A DNA stretch of 64,000 nucleotides from an uncultured SAR86 cluster bacterium (GTDB lineage Bacteria; Pseudomonadota; Gammaproteobacteria; Magnimaribacterales; D2472): assembly GCA_902608115.1 (NCBI GenBank), contig CACLMT010000007.1, forward strand, positions 1 through 64,000. The letters are read 5' to 3'. A model generated the notes under the pieces. That model was not told the origin of the DNA and did not search any database. It saw only the letters and a program-made list of their open reading frames with translations. Positions 34,980 through 42,967 of the stretch are shown piece after piece. Made by a program: the position numbers and the translations under genes. Within the stretch, counting starts at the first letter, position 1. Every line of letters starts with the position of its first letter.

Positions 34980-36278
34980 ATGTCAGATAAAATTTATAAA
35001 AATCCATCAACGATTGCATTACATACTGGTTGGAGAAAAGACGAGACTACTAATTCAGTTACTGTCCCAATCCATATGACCTCTAGTTATCAGTTTGATA
35101 GCACTGATCATGCTGCAAATCTATTTGCATTGGGTGAATTAGGAAATATTTATTCACGTATTATGAATCCAACTAATGCAGTTCTTGAAGATAAGGTTGC
35201 AGCTTTAGAAGGAGGAGTTGCTGCTTTAGGATTAGCGTCAGGTCAAGCAGCATCAGCTTATGCAGTTCAAAATTTATCTACTCAGGGCGATAACATTGTT
35301 GCTTCATCTCATTTGTATGGAGGTACTTATAATCAGTTTAAGAATCCGCTTTCAGATATGGGTATTGAAGTGAGGTTTGTAGATCCAGGTGATCCAGAAA
35401 ATTTTTCAAAGGCAACGGATGAAAAAACTAGAGCTTATTATGGAGAAGTTTTACCTAACCCAAGTTTTGAAGTTTTTCCTATTGAGGAAGTTGCTAATAT
35501 AGGTAGACCCTTAGGCATTCCATTAATTGTTGATAATACCGCTTCGCCATTAATTTGTAGACCATTTAGTCATGGTGCTGCAGTTTCAATTCATTCAACA
35601 ACAAAATATATTGGTGGTCACGGAACATCCATTGGTGGAATTATTGTAGATGGTGGAAATTTTGATTGGGAAGCACACCCAGAACGACAGCCAAAACTAA
35701 ATAAACCAGATCTGAATTATGATGGAGTTGTATGGACTGAAGCTGTTAAGCCTATGGGTCCGATTGCTTATATTTTGAAAGCAAGAACAACTATGTTAAG
35801 AGACATGGGAGCTGCCATGAGCCCATTTAATGCTTTTCTGTTTATTCAAGGTCTCGAAACTTTGACTTTAAGAATGAAAGAACATTCAGTGAATGGATTA
35901 AAAGTTGCACAATATTTAGAAAATCATCCTATGGTTCAAAGGGTTGCATACTCAGGTACTGCAAAAGGGTTAGCTAAAGAGAGAGCAGATAAATATCTTT
36001 CAGGTGGTCATGGTGGCCTACTAGGTTTTGAAATTAATGGTGGGATAGAAGCCGGTAAAGCTTTTATTAATTCTTTAGAAATGCTTTATCATGTTGCTAA
36101 CATTGGTGATTCAAGAAGTTTGGCAATTCACCCTGCAAGCACCACTCACTCTCAGTTAAATGAAGAAGAGCTCTTGTCAGCTGGGGTGAGTCCAGGATAT
36201 GTAAGATTATCGATTGGAATCGAGCATATTGATGACATTATTGCTGATATCGAACAAGCTTTAGAAAAGGCTGTTTAG
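34980..36278 (+). CDS. O-acetylhomoserine sulfhydrylase-type PLP enzyme (MetY-like)
   Basis: This 432-residue Cys/Met-metabolism PLP enzyme starts STIALHTGWRKDETTNSVTVPIHMTSSY and has YSRIMNPTNAVLE, ALEGGVAALGLASGQAA, VDNTASPLICRPFSHGAA and the PLP lysine in HSTTKYIGGHGTSIGG. The length (about 430) and the HTSIGG form fit MetY (O-acetylhomoserine plus sulfide to homocysteine) better than MetB or MetC (about 390). A gamma-lyase activity cannot be excluded. SD TTTGGAG precedes the ATG. I see no SAM-riboswitch-like fold in the 115-base leader. Confidence 0.88.
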   Translation: MSDKIYKNPSTIALHTGWRKDETTNSVTVPIHMTSSYQFDSTDHAANLFALGELGNIYSRIMNPTNAVLEDKVAALEGGVAALGLASGQAASAYAVQNLSTQGDNIVASSHLYGGTYNQFKNPLSDMGIEVRFVDPGDPENFSKATDEKTRAYYGEVLPNPSFEVFPIEEVANIGRPLGIPLIVDNTASPLICRPFSHGAAVSIHSTTKYIGGHGTSIGGIIVDGGNFDWEAHPERQPKLNKPDLNYDGVVWTEAVKPMGPIAYILKARTTMLRDMGAAMSPFNAFLFIQGLETLTLRMKEHSVNGLKVAQYLENHPMVQRVAYSGTAKGLAKERADKYLSGGHGGLLGFEINGGIEAGKAFINSLEMLYHVANIGDSRSLAIHPASTTHSQLNEEELLSAGVSPGYVRLSIGIEHIDDIIADIEQALEKAV

Positions 36279-36287
36279 TTAGAAGGG

Positions 36288-36803
36288 GTGTTAGAAAATC
36301 TTCCATATGTTAGCTATATCATCGTTGGATCTAAAGATAGATTATCAAAAATTAAGTCTTATCAGATAGAAGAAGGAGTGGAGTGCATCCTTTGCCCTTT
36401 TTCTGAATTCAAAGAATTGCCTTCTTTGTTAGATTCAACAATAGCTGCACTAGACTCTAAAGTTGTTGCTCTTATTCCAGCAGGAGCCTTTCCAAAGAAG
36501 GACGCAAGAGCACAATTATTAAATTTTGCAAGAAGTAATTATCAATTTTGGGGTTGGTATAACTTTGGTAATAGATATAAAGGATCTATCCAAGGTATTG
36601 GCAAGATAAATAATTTTTTAAATAAAACTCCTCAAATAGAACAAGGCATCTTTTTTTCTAAGTCTTTATATTTTTCTGTGGGAGGGATGGGAAAGATCAA
36701 CATTAATCCATTTTCTGAACTAGCGAAGAGATTTTATCTACGACTTGATCCGCAAAATCCTCTATCATCACTTACAATAAGAGCTAAATCTTTGTTAAAT
36801 TAA
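36288..36803 (+). CDS. Glycosyltransferase-like protein (short)
   Basis: The GTG start at 36288 follows an AGAAGG SD. The 171-residue protein has GSKDRLSKIKSY, then VALIPAGAFPKKDARAQLLNFARSN and a C-terminal GIFFSKSLYFSVGGMG, which resembles the acceptor-side 'F.....F...GG' block of family 2 glycosyltransferases such as the TIGR04283 group. It is shorter than a full GT2 enzyme and lacks a clear DxD. It lies between metY and ccmA and may be co-transcribed with both. Function uncertain. Confidence 0.55.
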   Translation: MLENLPYVSYIIVGSKDRLSKIKSYQIEEGVECILCPFSEFKELPSLLDSTIAALDSKVVALIPAGAFPKKDARAQLLNFARSNYQFWGWYNFGNRYKGSIQGIGKINNFLNKTPQIEQGIFFSKSLYFSVGGMGKININPFSELAKRFYLRLDPQNPLSSLTIRAKSLLN

Positions 36804-36809
36804 ATCTTC

Positions 36810-37397
36810 ATGTCACTAATTGCCGCAAATAGAATTAGCTACACAATAAATAATAAAAAGTTGTTTCATAATCTTTCCTTTACCATTGATGCTGGCAGCG
36901 CATTGCATATTAAAGGCGGTAATGGTTCTGGTAAAAGTACCTTATTAAGGATTTTATTAGGTATTACCACTCCATCCAAAGGAAAAATTGAATTACTTAA
37001 GCCAAATACAAAAATAACGTATCTAGGACATAAAAATGCAATTAAAAACTATCTAACACCGATCGAGAATTTAAAATTAATTTTTCATCAATCTAACCTT
37101 GAAAGTGCATTGGATTGGTTTCAGAGGCTAGGTCTTTCAAGAGTTCAAGATGAAATTTCAGCTAACCTATCTTTTGGACAGCAAAAAAAACTAGCTTTAA
37201 TCCGTGTCCTTGCAGCGCCTGCTGATTTGATTGTCTTGGATGAGCCTTTTGTAGGCTTAGATGATTCCTCAAGAAACTTGTTGAATAAATATTTGCAAGA
37301 AAGCATTTCGACAGGTTCTAGTTTGGCTTTAACTTCACATATAAGACCTGAAATCATTTCTAAAGAATTAATGTTAGAGAATTTTAGCAATGATTAA
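36810..37397 (+). CDS. ccmA: Heme exporter ATP-binding protein CcmA
   Basis: The 195-residue ABC ATPase has Walker A GGNGSGKSTLLRILLG, the signature region LSFGQQKKLALIRVLAAPADL (a non-canonical SFGQ form, as in other CcmA proteins) and Walker B LIVLDEPFVGLD. It powers CcmB/C in releasing holo-CcmE during cytochrome c maturation at the inner membrane. It overlaps ccmB by eight bases. First of a complete ccm run. Confidence 0.94.
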   Translation: MSLIAANRISYTINNKKLFHNLSFTIDAGSALHIKGGNGSGKSTLLRILLGITTPSKGKIELLKPNTKITYLGHKNAIKNYLTPIENLKLIFHQSNLESALDWFQRLGLSRVQDEISANLSFGQQKKLALIRVLAAPADLIVLDEPFVGLDDSSRNLLNKYLQESISTGSSLALTSHIRPEIISKELMLENFSND

Positions 37398-38040
37398 GAT
37401 TTTTCAATCAGAATTTTTTAAGCTTAGAAAAAAGTTAAGAACATGGTTAGGACCATTATTGATAATGGTTTTGGTTTTAATAGCTTTCCCTTTGAGCATT
37501 GATATATCTCAATATGATTTAAATAGATTTTATTTTTCAATTATTGTAGTTGCTTTATTAATGATTTCATTTTTGTCTACAGAGGGTATTTTTCTTGAAG
37601 ATTATGAGGATGGATCGTTAGAACAAGTCTATTTAGTAGAGCAAGATTTCTACAAGTTTGTCTTAGCTAAAGTTTTGACATTTGTTTTATTAATTGGAGT
37701 GCCAATGGCAGGAATTGGATCTGTTTTTTCTATTTTAAATGGGATAAGCATTAATGAGGTCCCAAAGATATTTTTTATGATGTTTTTATCTAACCTCTTA
37801 TTATTTAATTTATTTGCATTTGGAAGTTCATTATCAATAAATAAAGGGGCCATTTTAGGAGTTTTAGCTACTTTGCCATTGGCATTGCCAATTATAATTT
37901 TACTTGGGAGAGGAGTGCGTACAATCCAACATGGGATTGGATTTGAAGGAGTCATGGCACTTATGGTGGGAAGTGGATTATTGGTTGCCTCAATCACCCC
38001 CTTAATAATCTCAGCTACTTTAAAAACTCATTTAGAATGA
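37390..38040 (+). CDS. ccmB: Heme exporter membrane protein CcmB
   Basis: The 216-residue protein has six predicted membrane helices and the CcmB-type segments FLSTEGIFLEDYEDGSLEQ and ILLGRGVRTI. It begins with an amphipathic IKIFQSEFFKLRKKLRTWL typical of CcmB. It forms the ABC transporter of System I cytochrome c maturation together with CcmA and CcmC. Confidence 0.92.
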   Translation: MIKIFQSEFFKLRKKLRTWLGPLLIMVLVLIAFPLSIDISQYDLNRFYFSIIVVALLMISFLSTEGIFLEDYEDGSLEQVYLVEQDFYKFVLAKVLTFVLLIGVPMAGIGSVFSILNGISINEVPKIFFMMFLSNLLLFNLFAFGSSLSINKGAILGVLATLPLALPIIILLGRGVRTIQHGIGFEGVMALMVGSGLLVASITPLIISATLKTHLE

Positions 38041-38059
38041 ATAACTTCAGTTTATAATA

Positions 38060-38797
38060 TTGCTTGTGTTTTCTTCATTTGTTCATAGGTTTTCTTCACC
38101 AAAAAGTTATGTGGAGATTACTAGAAAATTTTTCCCATATATTTCTTTATTTGGTTTTTTATTATTATTAATTGGTTGGATATGGGGGTTAGCATTTGCT
38201 CCTGAAGATGCTGTCCAAGGAAACTCATATCGCATCATCTACTTGCATGTTCCCGCTTCAATCTTTGCTCAGTTGGTTTATTTTTTTATGTCTATTTGTG
38301 CATTAATACATCTTGTATGGAGGGTAAAGCTTGCAGCCTATTTAATTAAATCAGCAGCATTGGTAGGCGCCATGATTACTTTTATAGCTTTGTTTTCAGG
38401 TTCAATTTGGGGGATTCCAACTTGGGGTACATGGTGGCAGTGGGACGCAAGAATAACTTCTACCTTAATACTTTTTATTATGTACTTAGGAATAATTACT
38501 CTCCATGGATCTTTCTCTAATTTAGAAAAAGCAGATCGTTTGATGTCAATTTTGGTTGTTGTTGGTGTTGTTAATATCCCAATTATTAAGAAATCTGTAG
38601 ATTGGTGGTCAACACTTCATCAATCAGCATCAATTACTATATCTGATGGAACCTCAATAGACCCCAGCATGCTGTACCCTCTGTTGATTTCAATTTTTGG
38701 TATGGGCTTAACTTTAATTTCATTGGGAATTCTTTCAAGTAAATTTTACATATTAACTCGAGAAAAGAATAAGAAGTGGGTTCAATCATATGTCTAA
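38060..38797 (+). CDS. ccmC: Heme exporter membrane protein CcmC
   Basis: The 245-residue protein has six hydrophobic helices and the tryptophan-rich WWD segment GSIWGIPTWGTWWQWDARIT. The periplasmic heme-ligand histidines lie in YLHVPASIF and STLHQSAS. CcmC delivers heme to CcmE. The start is either TTG at 38060 or GTG at 38066; both are non-ATG and have weak SD. The stop overlaps ccmD by eight bases. Confidence 0.93.
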   Translation: MLVFSSFVHRFSSPKSYVEITRKFFPYISLFGFLLLLIGWIWGLAFAPEDAVQGNSYRIIYLHVPASIFAQLVYFFMSICALIHLVWRVKLAAYLIKSAALVGAMITFIALFSGSIWGIPTWGTWWQWDARITSTLILFIMYLGIITLHGSFSNLEKADRLMSILVVVGVVNIPIIKKSVDWWSTLHQSASITISDGTSIDPSMLYPLLISIFGMGLTLISLGILSSKFYILTREKNKKWVQSYV

Positions 38798-38960
38798 TTT
38801 AGCTTTCAGTAGTTTCAATGATTTTCTGCACATGGATGGTCACGGGGTTTATGTTTGGTCAGCTTATATAATTTCTACTTTTATAATTTTGTTAGCCTTT
38901 TTAACAATTTATAGAAATATTCAGCTCATTAGAAAAAGGATTAAAGATGCTCGAGGTTAG
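38790..38960 (+). CDS. ccmD: Heme exporter subunit CcmD
   Basis: This 56-residue ORF fits between and overlaps ccmC and ccmE. It begins MSNLAFSSFNDFLHMDGHGVYVWSAY, which contains the CcmD hallmark 'F..F..M.GHG.YVW', followed by one membrane helix and a basic tail (YRNIQLIRKRIKD). CcmD is a small inner-membrane protein that binds CcmC-CcmE and helps release holo-CcmE. Its short length makes it easy to miss. Confidence 0.93.
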   Translation: MSNLAFSSFNDFLHMDGHGVYVWSAYIISTFIILLAFLTIYRNIQLIRKRIKDARG

Positions 38961-39360
38961 AAGAAAACGTCTAGGGAAATTACTTGTTATTTTATTTATT
39001 TCTGCTGTAGGAATTTCTTTGATTTTATTCTCACTAAACTCAAAGTTAGATCTTTTTTATACGCCAAGTGAAATCCTTTCAGGAAAAATAAATTCTTCGA
39101 GTAGAATAAAATTAGGTGGAATGGTTAAAGCAAACTCAATTAAAAGATTAGGAACATCTACAAGTTTTTTAGTTACAGATTTTCAAGCAGAGGTCTTCGT
39201 TAAGTTTGAAGGAGTTACTCCAGATTTATTTAAAGAAGGAAGTGGGGTGGTGGTTTTGGGCTACTTTAAAGATCAAAAATTTTCTGCCGAAGAGATTTTT
39301 GCTAAACATGATGAGAATTACATGCCACCAGAACTTGAAATTGGAAGCCAATCGGAATGA
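38947..39360 (+). CDS. ccmE: Heme chaperone CcmE
   Basis: The 137-residue protein has a basic N-terminus, one membrane anchor (LLVILFISAVGISLILFSL) and an OB-fold domain with FYTPSEILSG, RIKLGGMV and VVVLGYFKD. The covalent heme-binding His121 and Tyr125 are present in AKHDENYMPPE. It carries heme from CcmC to CcmF/H in the periplasm. It overlaps ccmD by 14 bases and ccmF by four. Confidence 0.95.
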   Translation: MLEVRRKRLGKLLVILFISAVGISLILFSLNSKLDLFYTPSEILSGKINSSSRIKLGGMVKANSIKRLGTSTSFLVTDFQAEVFVKFEGVTPDLFKEGSGVVVLGYFKDQKFSAEEIFAKHDENYMPPELEIGSQSE

Positions 39361-41252
39361 TCGGAGAAATTGCACATTTTTTCTCTTTATCAGCAGCTTT
39401 ATTACTTATAATAATCTTGCTGCTTAATATTATTTTCTTTTTTTCAAATCCAAATTCTAATCAACTTATATTATCAATAAGACTATTTAATCAATCATGC
39501 TGGTTAATTTTTGTATCGTTTGGACTTTATATATATTTAGCAATCACAGATGATTTTTCAATTAGTTATATTGCTAGCCATTCAAATTCTCAATTACCAA
39601 TTTTTTATAAAATTGCTTCTATTTGGAGTGCCCATGAAGGTTCGATGTTTTTATGGATAGTATTCTTGGCTCTTTGGAGTTTATTGTTTATAAATGGATT
39701 GGATAAAAATAATCCATTAAAAAAGTTAACTTTGATTATGTTGATATTGGTTATTCTAGGGTTTCTTTTATTTCTTCTTATAACTTCAAATCCTTTTAGT
39801 AGAATCTTGCCTTTTGGTGTGATGGATGGTGCTGATATTAATCCCATACTTCAAGATCCTGCGCTAGCTATTCATCCGCCAATTCTTTATTTGGGCTATG
39901 TAGGTTTTGTTATTTCTTTTAGTTATGTAATGGCATATTTATGTAAAGGTAATTTTAAAATTGAATGGGAAGAAGATATCAGAGCTTGGTCTTTTGTTGC
40001 TTGGATTTTTTTGACAGTTGGGATCACTCTTGGAAGTTGGTGGGCTTATTATGAATTAGGCTGGGGAGGGTATTGGTTTTGGGATCCAGTAGAAAATGTC
40101 GCACTTTTGCCATGGTTAGCTGCTACTGCCTTCATGCATTCACTCTATGCTTCATCAAAATCAAATATTTTGAAAACATGGACATTATTTTTAGGAATTA
40201 TGATTTTTTCATTAAGTTTATTTGGCGCATTTATAGTTAGGTCAGGCATTATTGATAGCGTGCATTCTTTTGCAAATGACCCTCAGAGAGGGTTGTATCT
40301 TCTAGGATTTTCCGGGTTGATGACTTTGCTATCTTTAGTTATTTTTGCTTATAGAATACCTGCAATTAATTCTTCAAAGCCTGTGATCACAGGATCAAAA
40401 GAATCATTTCTTTCTATGAATAATATCTTGATGGTTACTTCAATTTTTTCAATTTTTCTTGGAGTCACTTACCCGTTAATTCTAGAATCATTCAGTGGAG
40501 AGAAAGTTAGTATAGGACCACCTTACTATAATACTATTTTTGCTCCTTTGATCCTGATAGCTTCAATTTTGATTATGATTTCAGTTGATTCATTGTGGCA
40601 AAGAAAAATGCTAGCAAGGAAATTCTTTAGATCAATAATTCCAACATTTATATTGGTTACAAGCATTATCTATATCTTTTGGTACTTGATTAATGAATTT
40701 TCATTACTTACTTATATTGGAATTTTTTCTGGGCTTATTATCTTAGTGGCTTACTTTATTAAAATTATTTCTTCTTTAAAGGCCAAAGAATATATTAATA
40801 AAGGCAGTGCATTTGCTCATATAGGCTTAGGAATTTTATTTTTATCCATATCCGTTAATAGCCTTTTAAGTTATCAAAAAAATATAAACTTATCTGTTGG
40901 TGAGAGCCTAAGAATTAATGAATCTATTGAAAGCTTTAAATTTTCTAATTTAAATGTAAGGACTGCTTCTAATCATGATGTTATTTCGGCGAATGTTTTT
41001 GTGTTGATGGATGGGGTATCAGTTAACTTAAACCCTGAGAAAAGAAAATATTCTACAAGAGGACAAATTACTTCTGAAACAGCAATCCATGCTACTCCAT
41101 TCAAGGATATTTATTTAAATATTGGTGATCAGCTTGAGGATGGGAGTTGGACTTTTTCATTAAAAATTAATTATTTTGTGAAGTGGATTTGGCTATCATC
41201 GGCACTAATGGTTCTTGGAATGGTTTTAGCAATGCAAAAGAGGAAAATTTAA
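39357..41252 (+). CDS. ccmF: Cytochrome c heme lyase subunit CcmF
   Basis: The 631-residue multi-helix membrane protein has the WWD heme-handling domain (WWAYYELGWGGYWFWDPVE), preceded by DPALAIHPPILYLGYVGF and followed by the RSGIIDSVHSFANDP block. With CcmH it attaches heme to apocytochromes in the periplasm. Length is near the usual 640-660. The stop overlaps the ccmG start by one base (TAATG). Confidence 0.95.
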   Translation: MIGEIAHFFSLSAALLLIIILLLNIIFFFSNPNSNQLILSIRLFNQSCWLIFVSFGLYIYLAITDDFSISYIASHSNSQLPIFYKIASIWSAHEGSMFLWIVFLALWSLLFINGLDKNNPLKKLTLIMLILVILGFLLFLLITSNPFSRILPFGVMDGADINPILQDPALAIHPPILYLGYVGFVISFSYVMAYLCKGNFKIEWEEDIRAWSFVAWIFLTVGITLGSWWAYYELGWGGYWFWDPVENVALLPWLAATAFMHSLYASSKSNILKTWTLFLGIMIFSLSLFGAFIVRSGIIDSVHSFANDPQRGLYLLGFSGLMTLLSLVIFAYRIPAINSSKPVITGSKESFLSMNNILMVTSIFSIFLGVTYPLILESFSGEKVSIGPPYYNTIFAPLILIASILIMISVDSLWQRKMLARKFFRSIIPTFILVTSIIYIFWYLINEFSLLTYIGIFSGLIILVAYFIKIISSLKAKEYINKGSAFAHIGLGILFLSISVNSLLSYQKNINLSVGESLRINESIESFKFSNLNVRTASNHDVISANVFVLMDGVSVNLNPEKRKYSTRGQITSETAIHATPFKDIYLNIGDQLEDGSWTFSLKINYFVKWIWLSSALMVLGMVLAMQKRKI

Positions 41253-41776
41253 TGAGTTTGTTAGCTAGAATTTTTTTAATTCTATTGCCAGTTTTAATTT
41301 TTATTTTTTACGGCAAGGTTTTATTGATTGATGATAAAAAATCTAATGATTATTTTGAACCAAAAGAATTTCCAGTATTTCAATTAAATAATTTTGATGG
41401 TATTCCGGCAAATCTTGACATTATAAGTGGAGTTAAATTGTTAAATGTTTGGGCAAGTTGGTGTATCACCTGCTTGGTTGAACACCCTTTTTTAAGTAAA
41501 TTGGCTGAGAGTCAAATAGAAATTATTGGATTGAATTATAAAGATGATAAAACCAAAGCCTTGGATTGGCTTAAGCGCCATGGCAATCCCTATACTTATT
41601 TGATCTATGATCCTCGAGGGGATTTAGCATTTGATTTAGGTGTTACTGGCGCCCCAGAAACTTTTCTAATAGTAGATCAAAAAATTGTTGGACATATTCA
41701 AGGTGAGTTCAATGAAGATAAATGGAAGTCTACTTTTCTTCCAATCATTCAAAATAGTCAAAAGGAGCTTAATTGA
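41252..41776 (+). CDS. ccmG: Thiol:disulfide interchange protein CcmG/DsbE
   Basis: I chose the ATG at 41252, which overlaps the ccmF stop; an earlier in-frame ATG at 41183 lies within ccmF. The 174-residue protein has an N-terminal membrane anchor and a thioredoxin fold with the active site WASWCITC and the cis-proline loop GVTGAPETF. It reduces the CxxCH cysteines of apocytochrome c, with CcmH. The CITC dipeptide differs from the common CPTC. Confidence 0.92.
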   Translation: MSLLARIFLILLPVLIFIFYGKVLLIDDKKSNDYFEPKEFPVFQLNNFDGIPANLDIISGVKLLNVWASWCITCLVEHPFLSKLAESQIEIIGLNYKDDKTKALDWLKRHGNPYTYLIYDPRGDLAFDLGVTGAPETFLIVDQKIVGHIQGEFNEDKWKSTFLPIIQNSQKELN

Positions 41777-42153
41777 AAATTAAAATCATATTTTCTTATT
41801 TTATGTTTCTGATTGCTTTGACTTCATCAGCAGAACTTATATATCAATTTGAAGACCAGCAACAAGAGGATAGATTTTATAGATTAATTAATGAGACTCG
41901 TTGCCCAAAATGTACCAGTGGAAGTATAGCTAGCTCAAATGCGCCTGTTTCTAGAGATCTTAAACAAAAAATTTATGAACTTATTCTCGCAGGCACATCA
42001 GATGAAGAAATAACAAATTATATTTCAGAAAGATTTGGTGCCTCATCTAGTTATAAGCCTGCTGTAAAGGGAATGAACTATTTTTTATGGTTTGGACCAT
42101 TTATTTTTTTAAGTCTTATTATTCTTATTTTTTACTTTAATAAACGGGTTTGA
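41773..42153 (+). CDS. ccmH: Cytochrome c maturation protein CcmH
   Basis: The TTG start overlaps the ccmG stop. The 126-residue protein has a signal peptide, the active-site pair in ETRCPKCTSGSIASSNAPVSRDL (usual form LRCPVCQNQSIADSNAP), the three-helix region KIYELILAGTSDEEITNYISERFG and a C-terminal membrane helix. It handles apocytochrome thiols and docks with CcmF. It corresponds to the short CcmH form, with CcmI encoded separately. Confidence 0.92.
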   Translation: MKIKIIFSYFMFLIALTSSAELIYQFEDQQQEDRFYRLINETRCPKCTSGSIASSNAPVSRDLKQKIYELILAGTSDEEITNYISERFGASSSYKPAVKGMNYFLWFGPFIFLSLIILIFYFNKRV

Positions 42154-42941
42154 TGTTGATAATTTTAGGATTTTCTTTAGTTATTCTGCTACCTATTTTT
42201 GCGTATTTATTGCATCCTTTATCTTCGCATAAATCTCATGTATTTCTTATTACGTTTTTTTTGTTTGGGGGTTTTACATTTAATTTTGTATCAAATAAAC
42301 CAATTTTTGGTTCATGGAAATTATCTTATCAATCAGATTCCATGAGAGAGATCATTGATAAAAATGTTGAATTCCCAAATAAAGTAACTACTGAACTAAT
42401 TTTTTCTAAACACTCTCATGAAGACTCATTTTTAATCGGAACTGAGATTTTTTATCAATCCTTAGATAAAAATTCACTTGTTTCAGCAGAAAGCATATTA
42501 AAATTTCTTAATACAAGTTTCTCTGATCCTCAATTTCAAGTACCTATATATAATTTGTTAGCTGATTTAAGGGATGCAAAATACCCAATCATCTCAAGCT
42601 CTAAAATTTTATTTTCCGTTGAACAGCCTTCATTTTGTAATTTAGATAGATTAGAGGTTGAAATCAGTATTCCAAATGGTCCAGATGTTGATATAGCAAA
42701 CAAGACAATTTTTATGCCAGATTTTAGCCAACAATTTTCACTAAATGGTTCTGATGCTGTGATAAAAGGATTTGATATTCCTTCTGCATTTTTAAATCAA
42801 GAAATGATTAAAATTGCATTAAGTGCTTATTGTAAAAATTTAACATTTTTTTCCATGAAAGTTCTTGATTTAAAGTATTCAAAAGACTACCAGGAAGAGG
42901 TTTTTATTTACTCAAACGAATGGTTAAAAAAGGAACAATAG
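42153..42941 (+). CDS. Membrane protein at the ccmI position (possible divergent CcmI)
   Basis: The ATG at 42153 overlaps the ccmH stop (TGATG). The 262-residue protein has two N-terminal membrane helices (IILGFSLVILLPIFAYLL and VFLITFFLFGGFTFNFV) and a periplasmic part ending in a beta-rich domain (RLEVEISIPNGPDVDIANKTIFMP, FIYSNEWLKKEQ). CcmI has the same topology, a TPR-like middle and a C-terminal domain of similar pattern, but the sequence here is too diverged to recognise TPRs. Operon position is the main argument. SMC follows 26 bases later. Confidence 0.6.
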   Translation: MLIILGFSLVILLPIFAYLLHPLSSHKSHVFLITFFLFGGFTFNFVSNKPIFGSWKLSYQSDSMREIIDKNVEFPNKVTTELIFSKHSHEDSFLIGTEIFYQSLDKNSLVSAESILKFLNTSFSDPQFQVPIYNLLADLRDAKYPIISSSKILFSVEQPSFCNLDRLEVEISIPNGPDVDIANKTIFMPDFSQQFSLNGSDAVIKGFDIPSAFLNQEMIKIALSAYCKNLTFFSMKVLDLKYSKDYQEEVFIYSNEWLKKEQ

Positions 42942-42967
42942 TTTAAAATAGGGAAAGGAAAAATTTA

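Noticed and set aside
37650-37997. 115-codon open frame antisense to ccmB
   Set aside because: Entirely within ccmB, Asn/Lys/Pro-rich shadow composition, no start signal.
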